From: Oscillospiraceae bacterium
Lineage (GTDB): Bacteria > Bacillota > Clostridia > Oscillospirales > UBA644
Reading direction: 5' to 3'
NCBI GenBank assembly: GCA_015067385.1
Contig: SVMP01000030.1
Span: 1-16,274, forward strand
Length of the DNA stretch: 16,274 nucleotides
In this document: positions 1-5,788 of the stretch, piece after piece
Position numbering within the stretch: the stretch's first letter is position 1
Layout of the letters: the number at the start of each line of letters is the position of its first letter
The notes under the pieces: generated by a model
Databases searched by the model: none
What the model saw: the letters and a program-made list of their open reading frames with translations, nothing else
Told to the model about the DNA's origin: nothing
Program-made: the position numbers and the translations under genes

Positions 1-491
1 TGACCGGGCATGCCTTTACCCTTCATAACTCTGGAGGGGTCGGTGTTCGCGCCCATGGAACCCTGATGTCTGTGGTAACCGGAACCGTGAGCCATAGGAC
101 CGGTATGGTAACCGTGACGCTTGATGGTGCCCTGGTATCCTTTACCTTTGGAGATGCCGGTAACGTCTACTTTGTCGCCGTTAGCGAAAACGTCAGCCTT
201 GAGGATATCTCCTACTTTAAGATCTGCACAGTTGTCGAGAGCGAATTCTTTAAGAACTCTCTTATAAGCAACCTGTGCTTTGTCGAAGTGACCTTTGCGG
301 GGTTTTACAACGAGTTTTTCACGAATGTCTTCGAAGCCGAGCTGAACTGCATCGTAACCGTCATTTTCAACGGTCTTTTTCTGAACTACTGCGCAAGGGC
401 CGACTTCAAGAACAGTTACCGGAATGACGTTGCCGTTTTCAGTGAAAAGCTGAGTCATACCGATTTTTCTGCCGATAATGCCTTTTTCCAT
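1..491 (-). CDS. rplC: 50S ribosomal protein L3 (partial, 3' end outside window)
   Basis: Large-subunit ribosomal protein L3, an early assembly protein that contacts 23S rRNA near the peptidyl-transferase centre. The reverse strand reads MEKGIIGRKIGMTQLF at the N-terminus, the usual L3 opening. Further on it has the L3 segment KGKGYQGTIKRHGY and the glycine/histidine-rich run HGSGYHRHQGSMG near residues 136-148. About 163 codons are present; L3 is normally near 210, so the C-terminus lies beyond position 1. The ATG at 489-491 is preceded by GAAAGGAGAA (501-510), a good ribosome site. It follows rpsJ by 70 nt on the same strand, the standard S10-operon order rpsJ-rplC. That gap holds a small 6-bp hairpin (519-535) but no U-tract, so the two genes are probably co-transcribed. 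Confidence 0.97.
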   Translation of the reverse strand, partial: MEKGIIGRKIGMTQLFTENGNVIPVTVLEVGPCAVVQKKTVENDGYDAVQLGFEDIREKLVVKPRKGHFDKAQVAYKRVLKEFALDNCADLKVGDILKADVFANGDKVDVTGISKGKGYQGTIKRHGYHTGPMAHGSGYHRHQGSMGANTDPSRVMKGKGMPG

Positions 492-561
492 TTGAATGTT
501 TTCTCCTTTCGGTTATTGGTTGGTCTGGTACCAACATGACCTGCACGGCAATGCAATTTAA

Positions 562-870
562 TTAAAGTTTGATTTCGATATCAACGCCTGCGGGAAGTTC
601 AATGCCTACGAGAGCATCAACTGCTTTCTGAGAGGGCTTGATTACGTCGATTACACGTTTGTGAGTTTTGATCTCAAACTGTTCGCGGGAATCTTTATAC
701 TTATGAACTGCGCGGAGGATCGTAATGATCTCTTTGTCAGTAGGAAGGGGTACGGGACCGGATACTTCAGCACCGTATCTCTTTGCTGTTTCGACGATCT
801 TTTCAGATGCACGGTCGATAAGCTTGTGATCGTAAGATTTAAGTCTGATTCTCATTTTATTGTTAGCCAT
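562..870 (-). CDS. rpsJ: 30S ribosomal protein S10
   Basis: Small-subunit ribosomal protein S10 (also NusE, a partner of NusB in antitermination in well-studied bacteria). The 102-aa product has the normal family length and recognisable S10 segments: MRIRLKSYDHKLID near the start, SGPVPLPTDK in the middle loop, and REQFEIKTHKRVIDV toward the end. The frame stays open upstream to 1062, but the ATG at 868-870 is chosen because it gives the family N-terminus MANNKMRIRL and has CAGGAGG 8 nt upstream; the upstream part has no S10 similarity and overlaps a structured leader. It is the first gene of the S10 operon here, followed by rplC. Expression is probably controlled from the promoter at 1224-1252 through a long leader with an intrinsic terminator at 976-1007. 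Confidence 0.98.
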   Translation of the reverse strand: MANNKMRIRLKSYDHKLIDRASEKIVETAKRYGAEVSGPVPLPTDKEIITILRAVHKYKDSREQFEIKTHKRVIDVIKPSQKAVDALVGIELPAGVDIEIKL

Positions 871-1217
871 GATTTTCGCCTCCTGAATTAGTTTTGCATT
901 TTGCTTTATTATATAGGTTGATTTGGCGGCGATGAAAAACCGAACACTCTGCCGTGTGTTTCCGAATTTGACCGCAAAAAATTTCGGACAGGGCAAGCTG
1001 TTCCGAAAACACTCGGGGCGTTGAGCGGTAGGCTTTATGCGATCTCCGTTAGTAATCGGCACGCCGATCCTTTAACGGGCTTTGTGACCCATAAGTCTAC
1101 ATCAACAAAATTCGGTATCATCCAATTTCAAATCGGATTTGCTCCCCCAAAATTACCCGTTCGACATTCAAAGTCGGGCGGCAACCTTTGGGATCTTTGC
1201 TCATTAAATTGCCATGC
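871..1217 (-). promoter_or_regulatory. Long structured leader of the S10 operon
   Basis: About 347 nt separate the predicted transcription start (near 1217) from rpsJ. By eye the RNA can form: an irregular hairpin at 1153-1184; an 8-bp hairpin with a UGA loop at 1120-1138; a long interrupted hairpin at 1028-1100 with nested stems GUAG/CUAC, UUAUG/CAUAA, CCGUUA/UAACGG and AUCGG/CCGAU closed by a CGUG loop; and then a terminator at 976-1007. Several stacked helices followed by a terminator resemble an attenuation leader. In E. coli, r-protein L4 regulates the S10 operon through its leader; whether L4 or another ligand acts here is inference. No known riboswitch class was recognised. Confidence 0.7.
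976..1007 (-). terminator. Intrinsic terminator (attenuator) inside the S10 leader
   Basis: On the minus strand, UUCGG-A-ACAG pairs with CUGU-CCGAA (9 bp with one bulged A) around a CUUGCC loop and is followed at once by AUUUUUU. This is a textbook intrinsic terminator about 105 nt before the rpsJ start, with no gene upstream of it in the transcript except two possible 28-codon frames. That position implies premature termination rather than end-of-gene termination. An alternative 9-bp pairing of GUGUUUUCG (1006-1014) with CGGAAACAC just downstream (near 956-964) would break the terminator stem. Confidence 0.75.
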
Positions 1218-1223
1218 TCGAAT

Positions 1224-1252
1224 ATTATAGCATAAAAAACCCGAAAATGCAA
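1224..1252 (-). promoter_or_regulatory. Sigma-A promoter of the S10 operon
   Basis: TTGCAT (-35, 1247-1252), a 17-bp spacer, and TATAAT (-10, 1224-1229) preceded by TG as an extended -10. Predicted start is near 1217. It is the best promoter match upstream of rpsJ. A second TATAAT lies nearer rpsJ, about 910-920, but has only a weak -35. Confidence 0.85.
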
Positions 1253-1416
1253 TAGTTTTTCGCAAATTTCATTATGAACAATTTGTAAACTTCCGAAATA
1301 GTTATTTTTCATAAACTTGACTGGTGTTTTTAACAAATTATTCTTTTAAATTAAAGGCATTTTCGTTAATATTTCACCTACACCGAAAGGTGTTCACCTT
1401 TACAGTATAAAAATTA

Positions 1417-1536
1417 TTCGTCAAAATCAACAAAATCGCATTTTATCAACAGGATGTTTTCGACAGGTTTCCAACTTAAAACAAAAAGGTACATAATCAA
1501 GCAGAAAAATCAGACGTTTTTCGGCAATTTACGACA
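1417..1536 (-). promoter_or_regulatory. Cluster of Spo0A-box-like sites
   Basis: Read on the minus strand there are TGACGAA (1417-1423), the perfect 0A box TGTCGAA (1459-1465), TGCCGAA (1520-1526) and TGTCGTA (1530-1536). The first three fit the relaxed consensus TGNCGAA; the fourth has one mismatch. The last two are direct repeats with a 10-bp period (3 bp between them), the head-to-tail spacing known for Spo0A dimers on tandem boxes, and they abut the -35 at 1537. Direct observation for the sequence; binding by Spo0A or by the encoded protein is inference. Confidence 0.5.
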
Positions 1537-1565
1537 TTGTACAAAAGACATACGTATGATATACT
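1537..1565 (+). promoter_or_regulatory. Sigma-A promoter of the Spo0A-like gene
   Basis: TTGTAC (-35, 1537-1542), 17-bp spacer, TATACT (-10, 1560-1565) with an extended-10 TG just upstream. Predicted start is near 1572, giving a leader of about 23 nt that includes the GGAG ribosome site at 1584-1587. Confidence 0.7.
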
Positions 1566-1594
1566 CAAACAAAAAGACATCACGGAGAACATCA

Positions 1595-1936
1595 ATGGAA
1601 CGACAAATAAGGCGAATGCTGACCGATCTCGGCATATACAGTAAAACGAAAGGATTTTTCTTTCTGATCGAAGCAATTGAAATTTACATAAATTCAAACG
1701 AAGAACAGCTAAAGATAACGGAAAACGTATATCCGACAATAGCCAAGAAATTTCGGACCACACCATCAAATGTTGAACGCAGTATCAGATACACGATAAG
1801 CGAGCTTTACAAATCGCCTGCGACCGACAGGTACATCTCACTGTTCGGAGATCCGCAGAAAAGACGAAAACCGACAAACACGGAATTCATCACATCGACA
1901 GCATACGAGATCAAAAGCTGCATGACAATAAAATAA
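1595..1936 (+). CDS. Stand-alone Spo0A C-terminal (effector) domain protein
   Basis: Predicted DNA-binding regulator of 113 aa. The whole protein matches the Spo0A effector domain: LGIYSKTKGFFFLIEAIEI corresponds to the Spo0A segment LGIPAHIKGYxYLREAI; VYPTIAKKFRTTPSNVERSIR corresponds to LYPxIAKKxxTTxSRVERAIR, including the recognition-helix core; and the SLFG and KPTNTEFI segments near the end also fit. Spo0A itself is about 260 aa with an N-terminal phosphoacceptor receiver domain, which is absent, so phosphorylation cannot act in the usual way. The ATG at 1595 is chosen because GGAG lies 7 nt upstream and homology starts there; the frame is open back to 1454 but that part resembles nothing and spans the promoter. 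It is monocistronic, closed by the terminator at 1936-1964. It could act as a constitutive or competing Spo0A-like factor. Family call is firm; role unknown. Confidence 0.88.
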   Translation: MERQIRRMLTDLGIYSKTKGFFFLIEAIEIYINSNEEQLKITENVYPTIAKKFRTTPSNVERSIRYTISELYKSPATDRYISLFGDPQKRRKPTNTEFITSTAYEIKSCMTIK

Positions 1937-1964
1937 AAGGTACCTACACGAGTAAGTACCTTTT
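1936..1964. terminator. Two-way intrinsic terminator between convergent genes
   Basis: AAAGGTAC / GTACCTTT (8 bp) extended by TAC/GTA around an ACGA loop, with one mismatch between the two stems. Flanked by A-rich sequence on the left and TTTT on the right, so it can stop the Spo0A-like transcript (plus) and, from the other side, the rnj-GH20 transcript (minus). It overlaps the last base of the plus-strand stop codon. Confidence 0.85.
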
Positions 1965-1987
1965 CAATATGATATACAAAAATGAAA

Positions 1988-3826
1988 TTACATATATTTC
2001 TCGACATCGAGATTCTTGGCGAATTTACAGTATCTGATAAGAGAGTAGAGAGACTGTTCGGTGTCGATATATTTCGATTCAAGATAATTCCATTCGCTCT
2101 GGCGGTTTGTACGCATCCAGAGACGTCTGTTTTCTTTCTTGATAAGCTCGAATTCCTCGGAAAGAGCGATGAGGTCATCAACAATACTCTTTGCTTCCTC
2201 TCGGCTTTCAAATGCGACAGACGGAATAATGCAAATACGCATCAAAGTCCACATAAGGCGGCGGACATCGAACATGAACGCATCGTAAGTCTGTTTGAAA
2301 CGCTTAGGTTTATTTTCCTTGAGGATCTCTTCGGCTTCGCCGAGCTCGGAAAGAAGCTCGGAGCATTTTTCCGCGAGATCGTATTTTTCGGAAGTCGGTT
2401 TTCTTGCATCTTTCCAGAATTCGGAGAAAAGAACACCGCCCATACCTGCGTATTCGTGAATATTTTCGACCTCGAAAACTTTATCGTATGCGTAAAGAGT
2501 TTTGAGCGCTTCATCAACATCTTCACCGTAACCGTAGTAGATCTTATGGAAAGAACGGCGAAGATCGTCGAACGTAAGCGTGTCATCGTACGTCCATGCA
2601 AACTGAGCACCTGCGGCAGCGCCGGGCATCATTTCTTCGCGAAGACAGCAACCCCCGTCATTCCATGAAGAAATAACGAACATATCGCATGTGCCGCGGG
2701 TCTGACGGACAAAATTCTTACTGTTGATAAACGAAACCTCGAACTGCGGAATAAAACGGTTCCATGCCCATGTTGCAGGAGAAATACCGAAACGGTGCTT
2801 GCTTTCCTTGAATTTCTCGGAAGAATATTCTTCACGAGGAGCATAGTCCCAGGCGATAAGATCAATATCACTGTCAAGACCGTAAACAGCATCAAAGTCA
2901 AATCCGTAATCGCCGTAAGGCTGAAGGAACATATCGCCGTACATCATCAACGTACATCCGCGTTTTTTGAGCTCGGAAGAAAGCCAGTTGAAATATTCAA
3001 CATAAAGCTCTGAACCTTTTTCCTTACCGAAAACCTTCTTCATTTCGGAAACTTCATCGCCGCCCGCATGAACAACACCGGGACCGAAAGCGTCAACGAT
3101 CTCGTCAAGCATCTTGCAGACAAATTTGCGGACTTCTTTTTTTGTTACATCAAGAACATTGGTTACCTTTTCGCCATCCATGAGCATCATCTCACGGAAA
3201 TCGAAAAGACGGCTGTTTTTATCCCAATGACCGAGAAGGTTAACAATGGGACGGACGGAAACGCCGAATCCGAGTGCATACTCGCATATCTCTTTCCATT
3301 CGGATGCGGGAACGGGATCGGAATATTTACCGAAATCGGGACAGAACGAAAAACGGAACGTATCCTCGATGTACGGCATATATACATTATATTTAAAATA
3401 GGAAAAACGGCGGATCATTGATTTGAATCCGTCAACGGTCGAGATCTGACCTCTCGAAATATCGTCCGAAACAGCTCTGAACGACATATCGGGCTTATCA
3501 TTGATAATACCGGTGGGAAGAACGCCGTCATTGAGCGCCGCAAGCTGAACGAGAGTACAGAAGCCGTAATGAATGCCTGCGTCGCAGGAACCTTTTATAA
3601 CGATCTCATTTTCAGTTATAATAACGGAATATTCTTCTTTTCCGAGAGAACCGTCGATCTCCGCCTTTATAAGCTTTTTGCCCTTGAGCTCAAAAGCAAA
3701 GTCTGAAAGAATATCTTCGGTTCGACAATGAGCCTGCAAAGACATTGCGGGCGCATAATCAAAAAAGGAGACCTCATTTCCGTCCGCAACGACAGATTTG
3801 AGAGTGGGGATTATCGAAAGATTCAT
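1988..3826 (-). CDS. Glycoside hydrolase family 20 protein (beta-N-acetylhexosaminidase-like)
   Basis: Predicted exo-acting glycosidase removing terminal beta-linked N-acetylhexosamine by substrate-assisted catalysis, the known GH20 mechanism. The 612-aa protein has an N-terminal GH20b-like alpha/beta region (about 1-110, including AGIHYGFCTLVQL), then the TIM-barrel entry KPDMSFRAVSDDISRG (111-126), and the catalytic motif HAGGDE (253-258) with the neighbouring Asp-Glu pair. Later barrel segments have Trp-rich loops (IAWDYAP, ATWAWNRF, ISSWNDGG) expected for sugar stacking. A charged helical C-terminal region (about 440-612) follows. There is no signal peptide, so it likely works in the cytoplasm on imported oligosaccharides. 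Start ATG at 3826 has AGAGGA upstream. It begins 25 bp after rnj with no terminator between, so it is probably co-transcribed with rnj. Exact substrate is uncertain. Confidence 0.85.
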   Translation of the reverse strand: MNLSIIPTLKSVVADGNEVSFFDYAPAMSLQAHCRTEDILSDFAFELKGKKLIKAEIDGSLGKEEYSVIITENEIVIKGSCDAGIHYGFCTLVQLAALNDGVLPTGIINDKPDMSFRAVSDDISRGQISTVDGFKSMIRRFSYFKYNVYMPYIEDTFRFSFCPDFGKYSDPVPASEWKEICEYALGFGVSVRPIVNLLGHWDKNSRLFDFREMMLMDGEKVTNVLDVTKKEVRKFVCKMLDEIVDAFGPGVVHAGGDEVSEMKKVFGKEKGSELYVEYFNWLSSELKKRGCTLMMYGDMFLQPYGDYGFDFDAVYGLDSDIDLIAWDYAPREEYSSEKFKESKHRFGISPATWAWNRFIPQFEVSFINSKNFVRQTRGTCDMFVISSWNDGGCCLREEMMPGAAAGAQFAWTYDDTLTFDDLRRSFHKIYYGYGEDVDEALKTLYAYDKVFEVENIHEYAGMGGVLFSEFWKDARKPTSEKYDLAEKCSELLSELGEAEEILKENKPKRFKQTYDAFMFDVRRLMWTLMRICIIPSVAFESREEAKSIVDDLIALSEEFELIKKENRRLWMRTNRQSEWNYLESKYIDTEQSLYSLIRYCKFAKNLDVEKYM

Positions 3827-3851
3827 AATTATCCTCTTTAAACTTCTAAGA

Positions 3852-5522
3852 TTATATAACTTTTATAACGGGAATTATCATCGGTTTACGCTTCGTCTGT
3901 TCGGAAACGTATTTTGCAACCTCATCTTTTACACGGGTCTTGGCGTTGAATGCCCATTCATCATAACCGTCCTCGGCGCAGCGAGTGATAACTCTGACTG
4001 TTATATCCTTTATCTTTTCAACGATGCTTTCATTTTCTTTAGCATAAACGAAGCCTCTGGAGATGACCTCGGGTTCGGGCATTACGGTGAGAGTGTATTC
4101 GTCAACAACAGCAACGATCATTATCAAACCGTCCTGAGAAAGATGCTTTCTGTCACGTAAAACGACATTTCCGACATCGCCCACACCGAGACCGTCAACG
4201 AGAACTCTGCCCGAAGGAACGGTTCCGACATTTTTGATCTCATCTTCACAAAGCTCGATGATATTGCCTATATCTGCAACAACAATATTCTTTTCGGGGA
4301 TACCGAGCGAAAGAGCGAGCGACTCATGACGTTTCAGATGACGGTATTCACCGTGAACGGGGATAAAGAATTTAGGACGGGCAAGTCCGAAAATAAGCTT
4401 CAGTTCTTCCTGGCATGCGTGACCCGAAACGTGTACCTCTGCAAGAGATTCGTAAACGACCTCCGCACCGGATCTGAAAAGCTCGTTGACAACACGGTTT
4501 ACAAGTTTCTCGTTGCCGGGAATGGCGGTAGCGGAAATAACAACAAGGTCACGGTTGTTTATCTCAACGACCTTATGATCGGAATAAGCCATTCTGTAAA
4601 GGGCGGACATCGGTTCGCCCTGGCTGCCTGTCGTTATAATAACGACCTTTTCGGGCGGATAATTATTTACATCATCTATATCAATAAGAACATGATCGGG
4701 AATCGACATATATCCGAGCTGACGTGCAACTTCAATTACCGTTACCATGCTTCGTCCGCTTACCGCAACCTTTCTGTTGAACTCGGCGGCAAGATCGATT
4801 ATCGTCTGAACACGGTGAACATTGGACGCAAAAGTAGCGATAATGATACGCTGGCTGAGCGCTCTCGAATAAATATTTCTCAAAGAATCACGGACTTTAA
4901 GTTCACTCATAGCAAAGCCCGGGCGTTCTACGTTCGTTGATTCCATCATAAGAAGCAAAACGCCTTCTTTGCCGAGTTCACCGATACGGGTAAGATCTAT
5001 CATTTCGCCGTCAACAGGCGTAACGTCTATCTTAAAGTCACCCATATGAAGGATCGTTCCGCACGGAGTATGAACTGCGAGAGCCGCAGCATCGGCAATA
5101 GAGTGATTTACATGAATAAACTCAACGGAAAGAGTATCAAGCTCAACTGTCTGACCTGCCTGAACCTCAACGAGATCGGCTTCTTTATCAAGTCTGAATT
5201 CGCGAAGCTTATTCTGAATTATTCCGAGAGTGAGTTTTGTTCCGTAGATAGGAACGTTAACATCACGGAGAAGATACGGTATCGCGCCGATATGGTCTTC
5301 GTGACCGTGCGTTATAAAGATCGCGCGAAAACGGTCTTTGTTCTTAACAATATACTGCATATCGGGAATTACATAGTCAACACCCGGCATCTCTTCATCG
5401 GGGAAAGCAAGACCGCAGTCAATGGCAATTATATCTTTTCCGCATTCTATAAGGGTAAGGTTTTTACCTATCTCATTAAGACCGCCAAGCGGTATTATTC
5501 TGACTTTATCTATTTTTTTCAA
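3852..5522 (-). CDS. rnj: Ribonuclease J
   Basis: Metallo-beta-lactamase/beta-CASP ribonuclease with 5'-3' exonuclease and endonuclease activity, central to mRNA turnover and rRNA maturation in Firmicutes; cytoplasmic. The 556-aa length is typical. Zinc-binding HGHEDH is at 72-77, followed by VNHSIADA (H140) and HMGDFKID (159-165). The ESTN segment (194-197) and the beta-CASP part with TTGSQGEP (298-304) and HVSGHA (364-369) follow, then PVHGEYRHL (389-397). The C-terminal domain runs from about 450. The start is TTG at 5520-5522: a perfect AGGAGG sits 7 nt upstream and gives the family N-terminus MKKIDKVRIIPLGG. It is expressed from the consensus promoter at 5759-5788 with a long 5' UTR and is followed 25 bp later by the GH20 gene. 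Which of the J1/J2 paralogues it corresponds to cannot be told from here. Confidence 0.96.
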   Translation of the reverse strand: MKKIDKVRIIPLGGLNEIGKNLTLIECGKDIIAIDCGLAFPDEEMPGVDYVIPDMQYIVKNKDRFRAIFITHGHEDHIGAIPYLLRDVNVPIYGTKLTLGIIQNKLREFRLDKEADLVEVQAGQTVELDTLSVEFIHVNHSIADAAALAVHTPCGTILHMGDFKIDVTPVDGEMIDLTRIGELGKEGVLLLMMESTNVERPGFAMSELKVRDSLRNIYSRALSQRIIIATFASNVHRVQTIIDLAAEFNRKVAVSGRSMVTVIEVARQLGYMSIPDHVLIDIDDVNNYPPEKVVIITTGSQGEPMSALYRMAYSDHKVVEINNRDLVVISATAIPGNEKLVNRVVNELFRSGAEVVYESLAEVHVSGHACQEELKLIFGLARPKFFIPVHGEYRHLKRHESLALSLGIPEKNIVVADIGNIIELCEDEIKNVGTVPSGRVLVDGLGVGDVGNVVLRDRKHLSQDGLIMIVAVVDEYTLTVMPEPEVISRGFVYAKENESIVEKIKDITVRVITRCAEDGYDEWAFNAKTRVKDEVAKYVSEQTKRKPMIIPVIKVI

Positions 5523-5752
5523 ATAAGTACCTCCTAAATAATAAAAAAAGAAAATTATGTATGTGTTTCTGATTTTTTACAACGAAAATACACCGCAATC
5601 TTTCTTCCGGAAACAAACCGTCCTTCATTGTTACCGGAAGAGATCCCTGCGGAAAAATATTTTTCGGTTACAGCAAAAATAAACATATACCGATCCGAAA
5701 ACAATCGGAAACCGTGCAGTATTCCGTAAGTTTCGGACAATATGTTTTGTTA
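5523..5752 (-). promoter_or_regulatory. Long structured 5' UTR of rnj
   Basis: About 230 nt lie between the predicted start near 5752 and the TTG start codon. The transcript can form a strong hairpin at 5604-5640: CUUCCGG/CCGGAAG (7 bp), a U-U mismatch, AACAA/UUGUU (5 bp) and an 11-nt loop. A smaller UCCGA/UCGGA hairpin lies upstream, near 5690-5710. There is a U-rich run before the ribosome site. A 61-codon frame with a TTG start fills 5555-5740 but has no ribosome site and no recognisable similarity. A role in autoregulation is inference. Confidence 0.5.
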
Positions 5753-5758
5753 TCAATA

Positions 5759-5788
5759 ATTATAACATAACCGATATAATTTTGTCAA
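5759..5788 (-). promoter_or_regulatory. Perfect-consensus sigma-A promoter of rnj
   Basis: TTGACA (-35, 5783-5788), an 18-bp spacer and TATAAT (-10, 5759-5764), with an extended-10 TG. The -35 overlaps the TGA stop codon (5785-5787) of the upstream nucleotidyltransferase gene, so rnj has its own promoter at the very end of that gene. Confidence 0.88.

Larger units (their letters stand above)
1253..1594. other. AT-rich regulatory gap between the S10 promoter and the Spo0A-like gene
   Basis: No gene is supported in this 342-bp divergent intergenic stretch. It holds the promoter of the downstream plus-strand gene, several Spo0A-box-like heptamers (1417-1423, 1459-1465, 1520-1526, 1530-1536), and a small GAAA-tetraloop hairpin (ACACC-GAAA-GGTGT, 1380-1393) without a U-tract. 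The rest, 1253-1379, is AT-rich with nothing recognisable. Confidence 0.6.

Noticed and set aside
66..539. Long open frame on the plus strand opposite rplC
   Set aside because: It is the mirror of a clear L3 coding sequence, has no ribosome site, and its translation resembles nothing.
871..1062. N-terminal extension of rpsJ in the same frame
   Set aside because: S10 starts at 870 with a strong ribosome site and the family N-terminus; the extension crosses the terminator hairpin and has no similarity.
1315..1345. TTGACT plus TATTCT as an extra plus-strand promoter
   Set aside because: The -10 is weak, the spacer is 16 bp, and a better promoter lies at 1537-1565.
1380..1393. GAAA-loop hairpin as a terminator or ncRNA
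   Set aside because: Only 5 bp, no U-tract, and no promoter or neighbour that would make it an RNA gene.
1454..1594. Upstream 47-codon extension of the Spo0A-like gene
   Set aside because: It would cover the -35/-10 and box-like sites, lacks a ribosome site, and carries no receiver-domain pattern.
3068..3421. Plus-strand open frames inside the GH20 and rnj genes (also 1982-2668, 3798-4160, 4326-4940, 5046-5537)
   Set aside because: All are opposite to well-supported genes with clear catalytic motifs; codon bias of the true strand produces them.
5555..5740. 61-codon frame in the rnj 5' UTR as a real gene
   Set aside because: TTG start without a ribosome site, composition of an untranslated leader, overlap with the strong hairpin, no recognisable motif.
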